Positions 51,351 to 61,553 of a stretch of DNA of 64,000 nt are shown in pieces. The notes beneath the pieces are model-generated. The model saw only the letters and a program-made list of their open reading frames with translations. It was not told the DNA's origin and ran no database searches. The DNA comes from Croceibacterium selenioxidans. GTDB lineage: Bacteria > Pseudomonadota > Alphaproteobacteria > Sphingomonadales > Sphingomonadaceae. Numbering within the stretch: the stretch's first letter is position 1; each line of letters starts with the position of its first letter. Both the position numbers and the translations under genes were made by a program. The stretch lies in NCBI RefSeq assembly GCF_018599195.1, contig NZ_JAHFVK010000001.1:372001-436000 (forward strand). The letters run 5' to 3'.

Positions 51351-52232
51351 ATGGACGAGGAACTCCTCACTCACGGGCGTTCTGCCGGCCGCAAGTCTGG
51401 CAATGGCCGTGTCCTTATAGGTGCCGCCCTCGGCGCCTTCCTGTTGGGTGGCGTCGCCACCTGGTACCTCGGCGGTTCGCCGGGCCTCTCCACGTCTGAC
51501 TTGTTCGTGTTCCGGAAAGATCAGCCGGTTGTCGCCACGCCGGGCGTGCCGACCCGCGACCAGGCGGCCTCGCAGGCGATCTCCAATGAATACGCAGCGG
51601 ATGGCCGGATGGACCAGCGTGTCGCGGCCATGGAGCAGCGCCTTACCGAGATCGACCTGCAGTCGCAGGCGGCAGCGGGTAACGCGGCTCGGGCAGAAGG
51701 GCTGCTCATCGCTTTCGCCACCCGCAGGGCTATCGAGCGGGGGGCGCCGCTCGGTTATCTGGCTGACCAACTCCAGGTGCGTTTCGGCGAAGCTCAGCCC
51801 CAGGCTGTGCAGACGGTCCTCGTCGCCTCGCGCGATCCCATCACGCTCGACCAGTTGCTCGCGCGGCTTGACGGGCTCGCGCCGCAGTTGACAAAGGCCC
51901 CGCAGACCGAAGGCGCCTTCAGTTGGATTTCAAGGGAGCTGTCCGAGCTGTTCGTCGTTCGACGGGAGGATTCACCGTCGCCGGCACCGGTGCAGCGGCT
52001 CGAAAGGGCGAGGCTGTTCCTCCAAAGCGGCCGGACAGAGGCGGCGATTTCCGAAGTCCGCAATTTGCCCAGTGCGGATGAGGCCTCCGGCTGGATCGCC
52101 GACGCACAACGCTACGCTGCAACTCAGCAAGCGCTCGAAGCGCTGGAAGCGGCCGCGATCCTCGAGCCGCGCGAATTGCGAGACGGGACGGGTAAACCGG
52201 TCGATCAGCCAAGCCCCGTCGTCGTGCGTTGA
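51351..52232 (+). CDS. Mitofilin/Mic60-like inner-membrane protein (positional homologue)
   Basis: About 293 residues (314 if the ATG at 51288, overlapping hemD by 14 nt, is used). A short charged cytoplasmic start is followed by one membrane segment (V-L-I-G-A-A-L-G-A-F-L-L-G-G-V-A). A helical, coiled-coil-like stretch comes next (Q-R-V-A-A-M-E-Q-R-L-T-E-I-D), then a helical C-terminal half with A-T-R-R-A-I-E-R-G-A-P-L and D-P-I-T-L-D-Q-L-L-A-R-L. Alphaproteobacterial Mic60 lies just after hemD and has this layout, with pairs of the type R-x-A-L-x-x-G-x-P-F in the same place. The start at 51351 has AAGGA 4 nt upstream. Sequence conservation is too low for a firm call. Confidence 0.68.
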   Translation: MDEELLTHGRSAGRKSGNGRVLIGAALGAFLLGGVATWYLGGSPGLSTSDLFVFRKDQPVVATPGVPTRDQAASQAISNEYAADGRMDQRVAAMEQRLTEIDLQSQAAAGNAARAEGLLIAFATRRAIERGAPLGYLADQLQVRFGEAQPQAVQTVLVASRDPITLDQLLARLDGLAPQLTKAPQTEGAFSWISRELSELFVVRREDSPSPAPVQRLERARLFLQSGRTEAAISEVRNLPSADEASGWIADAQRYAATQQALEALEAAAILEPRELRDGTGKPVDQPSPVVVR

Positions 52233-52251
52233 GGTAAGAGGGCGATCAGCC

Positions 52252-53466
52252 CTAGCCGCGCATCAGCTCCGGCAGGGTGCCGGACATCCCGCGGGCCTCA
52301 TCCATGAACCAGTGCTTCAGCACCGGTGTGCGCTGCACCACGCCCATGCCAAATCGGCGAATGGCGCTGGGGAGTCGGCCCGGAATGCCGAACAGGCGCG
52401 TGAGGCCGTCGGTGGCAAAAGCGACCATGAAGCTGTCCAGCCCGCGCCAGCGTTCGTAGCGGGTGAGCGATTGCGCGTCGGCCGGATCGAGGCCCAGGCG
52501 CATGCCTTCAACCAGCACTTCAACCAGCGCACCCACGTCGCGTAGGCCGAGGTTGAGGCCTTGCCCGGCTATAGGGTGAATGCCGTGCGCGGCGTCGCCT
52601 ACAAGGGCGAGGCGATGCTCGGTGATCTTCGCGGTGTGATGGAAGCCGAGCGGATAGGAGGACCGCGGCCCGTCGAGGGCGATGGCCCCGAACACGCCGT
52701 GCATCCGCTTGTCGACTTCGGCTAGGAACGCGCGATCGGAGAGAGCCAGAACTCCAGCGGCGTCCTTCTCGTTCACGGTCCAGACCAATGCGCTGCGGTG
52801 CTTCCCGTCGGGGGCGTCGAGCAAGGGCAACAGGGCGAAGGGACCTGCGGGATAAAAGATTTCCCACGCGACGTTGCCGTGTGGTTTTTCATGGGTCAGG
52901 CCAACGATGATCGCCCGGTGGCGGTAATCCCACTTGGCCACGGAAATCCCGGCGTCTTCGCGCGTGGGCGAATTGCGTCCCTCGGCTGCGACCATGAGCT
53001 TGGCCTCCAACCTCTCGCCACTGGCGAGGGTTGCGGCGACCTCGAATTCAAGGCGCTCGCGTTTGATCACTTCGGCCCGGGCGTGCCAGCTGATCAGCGG
53101 CTCGTCCTTGGCTGCTTCGAACAGAGCCAGCCGCAGCGAGCGGTTGGTAAACATCAGGCCGAGCGAGCCCTCGTGCGCTTCCGGCTGGAAGTCGATTCGT
53201 CCCGGCTTCATGCCGTCAGTCACCGCGATCGAAGCGATCGGACAACCGAAAGGCTCGAGAGCGGAGTCGAGCCCGATGTTGCTGAAGAGGTTCCAACTCG
53301 CGGTGGAAATGGCGGAGGCGCGGCCGTCGAACCCCTCGGCGGTCAGTTCCGCCGGATCGGCTCGGTCGATCACGTGGCTCGAGATACCTTTCCTCGCCGC
53401 TGCCAGAGCCAGGGTCATGCCTACCAGGCCGCCGCCGAGGATGAGGAGGTCGCGCTTGTCCGCCAT
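52252..53466 (-). CDS. FAD-dependent hydroxylase, UbiH/UbiF/Coq6 family
   Basis: 404 residues. FAD-binding G-G-G-L-V-G-M-T-L at 11-19, A-A-E-G-R-N-S-P near 160, and the second FAD motif L-V-G-D-A-A-H-G-I-H-P near 290 with G-Q-G-L-N-L-G. It hydroxylates the aromatic ring of a ubiquinone precursor; which position cannot be read from sequence. It is divergent from the DsbD-like gene with only 28 bp between the starts. Confidence 0.88.
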   Translation of the reverse strand: MADKRDLLILGGGLVGMTLALAAARKGISSHVIDRADPAELTAEGFDGRASAISTASWNLFSNIGLDSALEPFGCPIASIAVTDGMKPGRIDFQPEAHEGSLGLMFTNRSLRLALFEAAKDEPLISWHARAEVIKRERLEFEVAATLASGERLEAKLMVAAEGRNSPTREDAGISVAKWDYRHRAIIVGLTHEKPHGNVAWEIFYPAGPFALLPLLDAPDGKHRSALVWTVNEKDAAGVLALSDRAFLAEVDKRMHGVFGAIALDGPRSSYPLGFHHTAKITEHRLALVGDAAHGIHPIAGQGLNLGLRDVGALVEVLVEGMRLGLDPADAQSLTRYERWRGLDSFMVAFATDGLTRLFGIPGRLPSAIRRFGMGVVQRTPVLKHWFMDEARGMSGTLPELMRG

Positions 53467-53494
53467 GGCTCAGTCCCCTAGAGCGGAGATGACG

Positions 53495-55534
53495 ATGCGC
53501 GCAAGCTTCATACCCTTCCTGAAAGCCGTGGTTCTGCTGATCGTGGCGACGCTCGCGCTGCCCGCGGCGGCGCAGCTGGCCGTTCCAGCCCAGGGCAATC
53601 ACATTGCTGCCGAGCTTGTCGCCGCAGGACCAGTGGTGCCTGGCGAGGAACTGGACCTGGCATTGCTGTTCCGCCCCGAGCCGGGCTGGCACGGCTACTG
53701 GAAGAATCCCGGCGATGCCGGTCTCGGCATGGACCTCGAATGGCAGCTGCCCGAAGGCTGGAAGGCGGGCGAGCCGCTCTATCCGGTACCTCACAAGCTG
53801 CTGGTCGCCGGGTTGATGAACCATGTTTACGAGGGCGAATATGCGGTGCTCGTCCCGCTCGTCGTGCCTGCAAATGCTGCCGTGGCGAATATCACACCGA
53901 TCGAGGTCAAGGCTAACTGGCTGGCCTGCACCGACAAGATTTGCGTACCTGAACAGGCCACGCTCACATTGCGCCTCGCGTCGGGTCAGGCGCCCGCCGA
54001 TCCGCGCTTCGATCAATGGCGCGCGGCCTTGCCCCCGCTGCTCGATCAGAAAGCCAGCTTCGGGCTGACGGAAGACACGTTGCGGATCGCAATACCGATT
54101 CCGGCTTCGCTTGCGCTGGCAGAACCGCATGTGTTTCTCGGCAACGAACAGTTGATCGACTATGCGGCGGCTCAGGTCTTCCGCCGCGATGGCGATGTGC
54201 TCGTCGCCGAAATTCCTCGCAAGGGACTGGCACAAGACGCGCAAAGCCTATCCGGCATTCTCAAGCTCGACAACGAAGGCAACGGCATCACTTTCGATGC
54301 TGTGCCGGGCGAAGTACCGAGCGGTGGGTCGTTGATCGAGGGTTCGGGTGCGGGCCTTGCTCCGCTTTGGGTTCTTGTGGGCGGCGCGTTCCTTGGCGGG
54401 CTGATTCTCAACCTGATGCCATGCGTGTTCCCAATCCTCAGCCTCAAGGCGATGACGTTGGCTCGCGCCGGCGAAAGCGAGGCCGGGGCCCGTCGCGAAG
54501 GCGTGGCCTATACGGCGGGCGTGATGCTCGCATGCCTGGCGCTTGGCGGGCTGCTGCTGGCGCTGCGCGCAGGTGGCAGCGAAGTGGGCTGGGCGTTTCA
54601 GCTGCAGGAGCCTGGCGTGGTTGTCGCGCTGCTCGCACTCGCCGTGGCGATCACCGCGAACTTCGCCGGGCTCTACGAGCTGCCTTCTGTTTCGTTTACA
54701 CGCTCGGGTGGCCGGTCGAGCGCGTTTGCCACGGGCCTGCTTGCGGCCTTCGTGGCTACGCCTTGCACAGGTCCATTCATGGCCGCTGCGATGGGTGCTG
54801 CGCTACTGCTGCCTTGGTGGCAAGGACTGTTCTTGTTTGCCGCGCTCGGGTTCGGACTGGCGCTGCCATTCCTGCTTCTCGGATTCGTGCCCGCGTTGAG
54901 ACGTCTGCTGCCGAAGCCGGGTAAGTGGATGGATACATTCCGGCGCATTCTTGCGGTGCCGATGGGGCTCACCGCGCTGGCCCTGTTGTGGCTCGCCTGG
55001 CGCTTGGGTGGAAACTTGTTCGCTGTGTTCGCGGCGGTGGTGGCGCTGGCGTTCTTGGGCATCCTGGTGCTGGTGCAGCGCAAGGAGACGCGGCCATGGC
55101 TGTTCGCCGTGCCGGCTGTGGCGATCTTGAGTGCGGTGGCGGCGGTCGTGCTGCCTCATGCCTATCGCCCGACGACAGCGTCCGAAGAAAGCCTCCTCGC
55201 CGCCGTGCCCTTCAGCGACGCCAAGCTCGCCGAGGCGCGCGCCGCGGGCAAGCCCGTGTTCCTCTGGTTCACCGCTGACTGGTGCCTGACCTGCAAGGTC
55301 AACGAAGGCGTTGCGATCGAGCGCGAAGCAACTCGTGACGCTTTTGCAAAGGCCGGAGTCGTGGCGATGCGGGGAGACTGGACGCGGCGGGATCCGGCGA
55401 TCACCCGCTTCCTTACCGAGAATGGCGTTGCTGGAGTGCCGCTTTACCTGTGGTACGCACCCGGCAAGGACGGCGAGATACTTCCTCAGGTCTTGACGCC
55501 CGACAGCCTTATCGCGCGAGCGGCGAAGAGTTAA
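53495..55534 (+). CDS. DsbD/ScsB-like thiol:disulfide interchange protein
   Basis: 679 residues. Signal peptide, a periplasmic N-terminal domain (A-C-T-D-K-I-C near 145), a central membrane domain of about eight segments with the redox pair in M-P-C-V-F-P (near 308) and T-P-C-T-G-P (near 427), and a C-terminal thioredoxin domain with W-C-L-T-C-K near 594. It carries electrons from cytoplasmic thioredoxin to periplasmic cysteine proteins. ATG 53495 is preferred to 53489 because CGGAG is 6 nt before it; a much longer open frame upstream overlaps the ubiH-like gene on the other strand and is not real. Confidence 0.88.
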   Translation: MRASFIPFLKAVVLLIVATLALPAAAQLAVPAQGNHIAAELVAAGPVVPGEELDLALLFRPEPGWHGYWKNPGDAGLGMDLEWQLPEGWKAGEPLYPVPHKLLVAGLMNHVYEGEYAVLVPLVVPANAAVANITPIEVKANWLACTDKICVPEQATLTLRLASGQAPADPRFDQWRAALPPLLDQKASFGLTEDTLRIAIPIPASLALAEPHVFLGNEQLIDYAAAQVFRRDGDVLVAEIPRKGLAQDAQSLSGILKLDNEGNGITFDAVPGEVPSGGSLIEGSGAGLAPLWVLVGGAFLGGLILNLMPCVFPILSLKAMTLARAGESEAGARREGVAYTAGVMLACLALGGLLLALRAGGSEVGWAFQLQEPGVVVALLALAVAITANFAGLYELPSVSFTRSGGRSSAFATGLLAAFVATPCTGPFMAAAMGAALLLPWWQGLFLFAALGFGLALPFLLLGFVPALRRLLPKPGKWMDTFRRILAVPMGLTALALLWLAWRLGGNLFAVFAAVVALAFLGILVLVQRKETRPWLFAVPAVAILSAVAAVVLPHAYRPTTASEESLLAAVPFSDAKLAEARAAGKPVFLWFTADWCLTCKVNEGVAIEREATRDAFAKAGVVAMRGDWTRRDPAITRFLTENGVAGVPLYLWYAPGKDGEILPQVLTPDSLIARAAKS

Positions 55535-56127
55535 CGGCCCGCAGGCGGGGTCTTGAGGGCGTCTGCCGCCTTCTCCACCGCCTGGACTTGCTGCAAACGC
55601 CCACCTGCGCGACACCAGTTGACGAATTCGCTCGGGACGCGGCTGCCTCCCATTTTCAAGGTCCCCCCGCCGGGCAAGGTCGCCTCCAGCTCGTGTGTAC
55701 CGGTAAACACGTCGAGCAGCGGATCGCGGGCCTCGAGCGCTGCCTCCCAACGCCATTCCCCCTCATGGAGAGCCGCATCGGCCTTGAACCGCGAGATGGT
55801 TCCGTTGCCGATGACGGGGAACAGCGCCTTCTGCCCAGGCCGCGTGCCGACGTGCCGGATGACGGTAAGCCGTGCCGGAGTAGCCTTCAGGTTGCACACC
55901 AGGGACAACATCGGCTCACCCGTCCGCCCGAAGCTTATAGCCTGGCCGTTGTCGCTGACCGTCCATCCCGCGTCCTTCGAGTCGGGCGATGGAAGGGGTT
56001 CGCTCGGCGGCTGGCGCACGGTGTCGAGCGAGATGCGTTGCGCCGCCTCCGGCGTATCGGCATCCCCCCCGCAGGCCGAGAGAATCACACAGAGGGCAAG
56101 GATCGAAGCAGTCTGGAAGCGAACCAT
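55531..56127 (-). CDS. Putative lipoprotein, unknown
   Basis: 198 residues with a lipoprotein signal (M-V-R-F-Q-T-A-S-I-L-A-L-C-V-I-L and lipobox L-S-A-C at 16-19). The mature part is predicted beta-rich (G-W-T-V-S-D-N-G-Q-A-I-S-F-G; W-R-W-E-A-A-L) with a second cysteine (V-N-W-C-R-A-G-G). No known domain is recognised. It overlaps the end of the convergent DsbD-like gene by 4 nt. Confidence 0.75.
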   Translation of the reverse strand: MVRFQTASILALCVILSACGGDADTPEAAQRISLDTVRQPPSEPLPSPDSKDAGWTVSDNGQAISFGRTGEPMLSLVCNLKATPARLTVIRHVGTRPGQKALFPVIGNGTISRFKADAALHEGEWRWEAALEARDPLLDVFTGTHELEATLPGGGTLKMGGSRVPSEFVNWCRAGGRLQQVQAVEKAADALKTPPAGR

Positions 56128-56210
56128 GGTGCCTGATGGCGGGCGCGCCTTCCGGTTTCAAGAATTAGCAGCCGGGCTATCCTCAAACGTTTCAATCGAG
56201 AGGCGAGCCG

Positions 56211-58397
56211 TTACCGCCCCCACTTCCGCTGGGTCTTGCCGTAACGCATCTTGCGCGTGCCGGGCTTGCCCTCGTTGCTGCGTCCCACGACCGGCGCCTT
56301 CTTCTGGTCGTCCGGCAGGCCGAGTTCCTCGTTCTCCAGGCGCCTGATCTCGTCGCGCAGGCGTCCGGCCTCCTCGAATTCAAGATCGGCGGCGGCGGCG
56401 CGCATGCGCTTTTCCAGATCCTCGATGTAGGCTCGCAGGTTGTGGCCGACGAGGTTGTTACGCTCGTCGTCTCCAGTCTCGATGAGGACGCTGTCGCGGC
56501 TGGCGACATTGGCCACGATGTCGGCGATGCCGCGCTTGATCGTCGTCGGAGTGATGCCGTGCTCGGCGTTGTAGGCTTCCTGCCTCTCGCGCCGGCGATC
56601 GGTCTCGGCCATGGCGCGTTCCATGCTACCGGTGATGCGGTCGGCGTAGAGGATCACTTTGCTGTCAACGTTTCGCGCGGCGCGGCCGATCGTCTGGATC
56701 AGGCTGGTCTCGGAGCGCAGGAACCCTTCCTTGTCGGCGTCGAGGATGCAAACGAGCCCGCACTCGGGAATATCGAGTCCCTCGCGCAGCAGGTTGATGC
56801 CGACGAGCACGTCATAGACCCCGAGCCGCAAGTCGCGGATCAGCTCGATGCGTTCCAGGGTCTCGACGTCCGAGTGCATGTAGCGAACCCGCAGCCCCGC
56901 CTCGTGCATGAACTCGGTCAGGTCCTCCGCCATACGCTTGGTCAGCGTCGTGACGAGCGTGCGGTAGCCCTTCTGCGCGGTCAGGCGGCATTCGGTGATG
57001 CAGTCCTGCACCTGGTCCTCGACCGGGCGTATCTCGACTGGCGGGTCGATCAGGCCCGTCGGGCGGATGATCTGTTCGGCAAAGACACCACCGGTCTGCT
57101 CCATCTCCCAGCCGCCGGGCGTCGCCGAGACCGCGAAAGTCTGCGGGCGCATGGCATCCCACTCATTGAAACGCAGCGGCCGGTTGTCGATGCAGCTCGG
57201 GAGGCGAAAACCGTATTCGGCCAAGGTCAGCTTACGGCGATGATCGCCCCGTGCCATGGCGCCTATCTGCGGGATCGTCTGGTGACTTTCGTCGACAAAG
57301 AGCAGGGCGTTCTCCGGCAGATATTCGAACAGCGTCGGGGGAGGTTCGCCAGGAAGGCGCCCGGTGAGGAAGCGACTGTAGTTCTCGATCCCTGCGCACG
57401 AGCCGGTGGCGGCAATCATCTCGAGATCGAACATGGTGCGTTGTTCCAGCCGCTGGGCTTCCAGCAGCCGGCCCTCCGCATGGAGTTCCTTCAGGCGCTC
57501 GGCGAGTTCGAAGCGGATCGCTTCCATCGCCTGCTTCATGGTCGGGCCAGGAGTGACGTGGTGGGAGTTGGCGAACACCGCCACCGCGTCGAGGCTCGCG
57601 CCTTTCTGGCCGGTCAGTGGGTCGAACTCGCTAATCTCTTCGATATCGTCGCCGAAGAACGACACTCGCCAGGCCGTGTCTTCGTAGTGGCTCGGAAAGA
57701 TTTCCAGGCTGTCACCGCGCACCCGGAAGTTGCCGCGGGCGAAGGCGGTGTCGTTGCGCTTGTACTGCAGCGCTACCAGCTTCCTGATGATCTCGCGCTG
57801 GTCGACGGATTGGCCCTTCTTGAGGTCGAAGGTCATCGCCGAATAGGTCTCGAGGCTGCCGATACCGTAGAGGCAAGAAACCGAAGCGACGATGATGACA
57901 TCGTCCCGCTCGAGCAGCGCGCGAGTGGCCGAGTGGCGCATCCGGTCGATCGCCTCGTTCACCGAGCTTTCCTTCTCGATGTAGGTGTCGGACCGGGGCA
58001 CGTAGGCTTCGGGCTGGTAATAGTCGTAGTAGCTGACGAAGTACTCGACCGCGTTTTCCGGGAAGAAGCTCTTGAACTCGCCGTAGAGCTGCGCGGCGAG
58101 GATTTTGTTCGGCGCTAGTACCAGCGCGGGGCGCTGCAGTTCCTCGATCACCTTGGCCATGGTGAAAGTCTTGCCGCTGCCGGTAACGCCGAGCAGGACC
58201 TGCGTGGCCTCTCCCTCCTGTGCAGAGTCGACCAGCTCCCGGATTGCCGTCGGTTGGTCGCCGGCGGGCTGATAGTCGGAGACCAGCGTGAACTTGCGCC
58301 CGCCGAGAGCTTTCTCGGGACGCTGCGGTTTGTGCGGGGTGAAGGACCCGGACGTATCCGGTTCCTCCAGCCCGCGACGGATTACGAGCTCGGCCAT
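56211..58397 (-). CDS. uvrB: UvrABC system protein B
   Basis: 728 residues, at the long end of the family. Walker A G-V-T-G-S-G-K-T near 72, the beta-hairpin region [14 protein letters not shown] near 124, D-E-S-H near 370, and a C-terminal UVR motif ([13 protein letters not shown]). It verifies DNA damage with UvrA and loads UvrC. The ATG at 58397 gives M-A-E-L-V-I-R-R-G; a frame continuing to 58886 lies over the neighbouring divergent gene and is rejected. Confidence 0.96.
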   Translation of the reverse strand: MAELVIRRGLEEPDTSGSFTPHKPQRPEKALGGRKFTLVSDYQPAGDQPTAIRELVDSAQEGEATQVLLGVTGSGKTFTMAKVIEELQRPALVLAPNKILAAQLYGEFKSFFPENAVEYFVSYYDYYQPEAYVPRSDTYIEKESSVNEAIDRMRHSATRALLERDDVIIVASVSCLYGIGSLETYSAMTFDLKKGQSVDQREIIRKLVALQYKRNDTAFARGNFRVRGDSLEIFPSHYEDTAWRVSFFGDDIEEISEFDPLTGQKGASLDAVAVFANSHHVTPGPTMKQAMEAIRFELAERLKELHAEGRLLEAQRLEQRTMFDLEMIAATGSCAGIENYSRFLTGRLPGEPPPTLFEYLPENALLFVDESHQTIPQIGAMARGDHRRKLTLAEYGFRLPSCIDNRPLRFNEWDAMRPQTFAVSATPGGWEMEQTGGVFAEQIIRPTGLIDPPVEIRPVEDQVQDCITECRLTAQKGYRTLVTTLTKRMAEDLTEFMHEAGLRVRYMHSDVETLERIELIRDLRLGVYDVLVGINLLREGLDIPECGLVCILDADKEGFLRSETSLIQTIGRAARNVDSKVILYADRITGSMERAMAETDRRRERQEAYNAEHGITPTTIKRGIADIVANVASRDSVLIETGDDERNNLVGHNLRAYIEDLEKRMRAAAADLEFEEAGRLRDEIRRLENEELGLPDDQKKAPVVGRSNEGKPGTRKMRYGKTQRKWGR

Positions 58398-58508
58398 GTG
58401 TACGAATATGGAACACGGGAGGCGCCATCGCAATCGTTGGCAGCAAAGGCAGAGGCTGTTAGCGTGCTGGTCGAGGGCCGGATGCTCCGGTAACAAGGGG
58501 AGATCTCG

Positions 58509-59048
58509 ATGCGTGCGATCCACACACTGCCGCTGGTTGCGGCCATCCTGCTGGCGGCCTGCGGAAGCAACGACGATACCAAAGGCGAGGGATTGTCCCC
58601 GGAGCAGGTGGCTGACGAGGCCGGCGATCTGGTGACGCCGCGTCCCGGCCAATACAAGACCACGCTCGAGCTGTTGGAATTCGACGCGCCCGGAATGCCG
58701 GATTCGGCCAAGCAGCAAATGCAGCAGGTCTTCGCCGGTGGGCTTGCCCAGGGCAACACGTTTTGCATGACCGAGGAAGACGCGGCGAAGAACGGGCCCG
58801 AGCAGATGGTCAAGAACCTGGCTGAAAGCGATTGCGAGGTGAAGAAGTTCAACGTCTCGGGCAACGAAGTCGTCGCGGAGATGCAATGCGCCGGTCAGGG
58901 CGGGACCACGAACAGCGTCAAGATGCAGGGTGAGATGACCGCCGAAAGCTCCACCATGACGATGGACATGAACCAGGAGCTGCCGAATGTGGGCGCGGTG
59001 AACATGAAGATGCGGGTCAACTCCAACCGTATCGGGGAGTGTGCCTGA
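58509..59048 (+). CDS. DUF3617 family lipoprotein
   Basis: 179 residues. Signal and lipobox L-L-A-A-C-G-S (cysteine near 18). The mature domain starts with [10 protein letters not shown] and has two cysteine pairs (F-C-M-T and D-C-E-V; Q-C-A-G and E-C-A), the pattern of DUF3617. The family is common in sphingomonads; its function is unknown. GGGGAG is 6 nt before the ATG. It is divergent from uvrB. Confidence 0.82.
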   Translation: MRAIHTLPLVAAILLAACGSNDDTKGEGLSPEQVADEAGDLVTPRPGQYKTTLELLEFDAPGMPDSAKQQMQQVFAGGLAQGNTFCMTEEDAAKNGPEQMVKNLAESDCEVKKFNVSGNEVVAEMQCAGQGGTTNSVKMQGEMTAESSTMTMDMNQELPNVGAVNMKMRVNSNRIGECA

Positions 59049-59058
59049 GCCGTTTCTG

Positions 59059-59089
59059 AAAGGGCCAGCGCGCTAGGCGCTGGCTTTCA
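59059..59089 (+). terminator. Terminator-like hairpin after the DUF3617 gene
   Basis: Stem GCCAGCGC / GCGCTGGC with a 5-nt loop, extended by GAAA pairing with TTTC across a GG bulge, 10 nt after the stop codon. Confidence 0.6.
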
Positions 59090-59237
59090 ACCAACGGCGG
59101 ACCGCTTGCAGGTGACTCCCGCGCGCTTTCGTAGGGCGCGCGAGTTCCACATTACGGCTTCGAGACGCCGGTAGCGGGAACCTTGCCTGTCTGTGACGTT
59201 CATGCTGCAATCAGTCAGCTTGATTACAGTGACACCC

Positions 59238-60020
59238 ATGGCAACCAACGCTGCAACTCTTCGCCGACAGATCCCCGAGGCAGCCGTCATTCGCGATGCC
59301 CTCACGCGGCGCGTGGCGCTGGCGCGCGAGAAGGCTCCGGAGAATGTGCATGGGCCTGCCCTGCCATACCTCCTGGGCGAAATGCTCTCTCCGTTGGAAC
59401 CGCTGCGCCGCCGCTTTCGCGCACCGTTCGAACTGCCCCGCAGCGCCAATCCGCGCGTGGTGATGCTGCTGCCGGGTTTCGGCACGCACCCGTTCCGCAT
59501 GCGCTACATGGCAGAACAGCTCGAAAGGGCAGGCCATAAGGTCAAGCGCTGGGGTCTGGGTTTCAACCTCGGTCCAACGGAAGAGAATTTCGCGCTGCTC
59601 GAAAAGCGGCTGAAGCAGATTCACGGGCGCTATGGTCAGGACGTCGTACTCGTCGGCTGGAGCTTGGGCGGTGTGTTCGCGCGCGAAATCGCCAAGCGCA
59701 ATCCGGACCTCGTGGCCAAGGTCATCACCATGGGCTCCCCGTTCTCAGGTACGCCCTATGCGAACAATGCCTGGCGTATTTATCACCTCGTTACCGGACA
59801 TTCGGTGGAGCAACCGCCGGTTGCGGCGGACATGGCTGCCAAGCCGCCGGTGGAGACCGTGGCGCTGTGGAGCCCGCGTGACGGGATCGTCTCACCGCGC
59901 AGTTCCTGCGGTCGCGCGGGCGAACGTGATCGGGCGATAGCCCTACGTTGCACGCACCTGGGATTTGCTAACTCGGCCGAAGCCATCGAGGCGGTCGCAA
60001 GGGAGCTCGAACGAGCCTGA
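59238..60020 (+). CDS. Lipase-like alpha/beta hydrolase
   Basis: 260 residues from ATG 59238 (an earlier ATG at 59202 and GTG at 59193 are possible; none has a good ribosome site). V-V-M-L-L-P-G-F-G-T-H near 75, nucleophile elbow G-W-S-L-G-G near 139, a G-S-P-F-S-G-T region near 165, and a late T-H-L-G-F histidine near 241 fit a triacylglycerol-lipase or PGAP1-like fold. No signal peptide is clear. The 190 bp upstream hold the hairpin at 59059 and nothing else I can support. Confidence 0.78.
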   Translation: MATNAATLRRQIPEAAVIRDALTRRVALAREKAPENVHGPALPYLLGEMLSPLEPLRRRFRAPFELPRSANPRVVMLLPGFGTHPFRMRYMAEQLERAGHKVKRWGLGFNLGPTEENFALLEKRLKQIHGRYGQDVVLVGWSLGGVFAREIAKRNPDLVAKVITMGSPFSGTPYANNAWRIYHLVTGHSVEQPPVAADMAAKPPVETVALWSPRDGIVSPRSSCGRAGERDRAIALRCTHLGFANSAEAIEAVARELERA

Positions 60021-60091
60021 TTTTGTAGCCGAAAACTACTCTTGGCGGCGACGCCGAAGCGTGCCATGTTGCACTGCAAAACAAGGCAAGC

Positions 60092-61522
60092 ATGAACGCG
60101 ACGAGTTCAGATCAGTTCGACGAAATGCAGGCGCCCGACGGGGCCGTGCGCCACGCCTACCGTGATTATCAGCAGTGGCTGTCGGAGCAGGACCAGGCGT
60201 GGATGCGCCGCAAGGGTTTCGAAGCCGAAAGCTTCTTCCGCCGCACCGGCATAACCTTCAACGTCTATGGCGAGGATGACGCCGAAGAGCGGCTGATCCC
60301 ATTCGACATCGTGCCTCGGATCCTGACGGGCAGCGAATGGCGCCGGCTGTCGCGTGGGATCGAGCAAAGGGTGCGGGCGCTCAACGCGTTCATGCACGAT
60401 CTCTACCATCGGCAGGAGATCATCCGTTCGGGCCGTCTGCCAGAGCGTCTATTCCGCCACAACAGCGCCTGGCTGCCGCAGATGGTCGGATTTACGCCTC
60501 CGGGCGGGGTCTATACCCACATCGTCGGTATCGACCTGGTCCGCACCGGTCCGGACGAATTCCTGGTTCTCGAGGACAACGCCCGCACCCCCTCGGGTGT
60601 CAGCTACATGCTCGAAAACCGCGAAACGATGATGGCGATGTTCCCCGAGCTGTTTGCCCGGGTGAAAGTGCAACCCGTTTCCAACTATCCCAGGCGCCTC
60701 GGCAAGAGCCTGGCTGCTTGCGCTCCAGCCGGTTTATCCGACAACCCCACCATCGCGGTCCTTACCCCCGGCATCTACAACTCAGCCTACTTCGAGCACG
60801 CGTTCCTGGCCGACCAGATGGGCGCCGAGCTTGTCGAGGGGTCCGATCTCAGGGTGTTCGACGGCCGGGTCCAGATGCGCACGACGCGAGGTTATCATCC
60901 GATCGACGTGCTTTACCGTAGGGTCGACGACGACTTCCTGGATCCGCTGACCTTCAATCCGACAAGCGTGTTGGGCGTGCCGGGGATCATGGACGTCTAT
61001 CGCGCGGGCCGCGTCACGATTGCCAACGCGCCGGGAACGGGGATCGGCGATGACAAGGCGATCTATTCGTTCATGCCGGAAATTGTCGAGTTCTATACTG
61101 GCGAGAAGCCGATCCTTCCCAATGTGCAGACCTGGCGTTGTGCCGATGCCGACAGCCTCAAGTACGTGCTCGACCATTTGACGGAACTGGTGGTGAAGGA
61201 AGTCCATGGCTCGGGAGGCTATGGCATGTTGATCGGCCCCGCGGCGAGCAAGCGCGAACTGGTCGAGTTCCGCGCTAAGCTGGAGGCCAATCCTGCGAAC
61301 TACATCGCTCAGCCGACGCTGGCGCTATCGACCTGCCCGATCCTCACGCAGCGCGGCCTGGCCCCACGGCACGTCGACTTGCGGCCGTTCGTGCTCGTCT
61401 CGCCCGACGGCGTCGAGATTACGCCCGGCGGGTTGACCCGGGTGGCGCTGAAGAAGGGCTCGCTGGTGGTCAATTCGAGCCAGGGCGGCGGAACCAAAGA
61501 CAGCTGGGTGCTGGACGACTGA
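60092..61522 (+). CDS. Circularly permuted ATP-grasp protein (type 2)
   Basis: 476 residues of the circularly permuted ATP-grasp family (formerly DUF404/DUF407), predicted to be peptide ligases or amidoligases. Typical segments: R-R-K-G-F-E-A-E-S-F-F-R-R near 38, E-D-N-A-R-T-P-S-G-V-S-Y near 158, K-E-V-H-G-S-G-G-Y-G-M near 370 and S-S-Q-G-G-G-T-K-D-S-W near 462. It starts a four-gene set with an alpha-E protein, a transglutaminase-like protein and an Anbu-type peptidase, an association known from genome surveys. It may build or attach a peptide tag that the peptidase handles. Confidence 0.88.
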   Translation: MNATSSDQFDEMQAPDGAVRHAYRDYQQWLSEQDQAWMRRKGFEAESFFRRTGITFNVYGEDDAEERLIPFDIVPRILTGSEWRRLSRGIEQRVRALNAFMHDLYHRQEIIRSGRLPERLFRHNSAWLPQMVGFTPPGGVYTHIVGIDLVRTGPDEFLVLEDNARTPSGVSYMLENRETMMAMFPELFARVKVQPVSNYPRRLGKSLAACAPAGLSDNPTIAVLTPGIYNSAYFEHAFLADQMGAELVEGSDLRVFDGRVQMRTTRGYHPIDVLYRRVDDDFLDPLTFNPTSVLGVPGIMDVYRAGRVTIANAPGTGIGDDKAIYSFMPEIVEFYTGEKPILPNVQTWRCADADSLKYVLDHLTELVVKEVHGSGGYGMLIGPAASKRELVEFRAKLEANPANYIAQPTLALSTCPILTQRGLAPRHVDLRPFVLVSPDGVEITPGGLTRVALKKGSLVVNSSQGGGTKDSWVLDD

Positions 61523-61553
61523 TGGCCGAGCGACCCACCTGCAAGGACACACA

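Noticed and set aside
56442-58118. 558-residue plus-strand frame inside uvrB
   Set aside because: uvrB motifs are complete on the minus strand; the plus frame is the antisense shadow.
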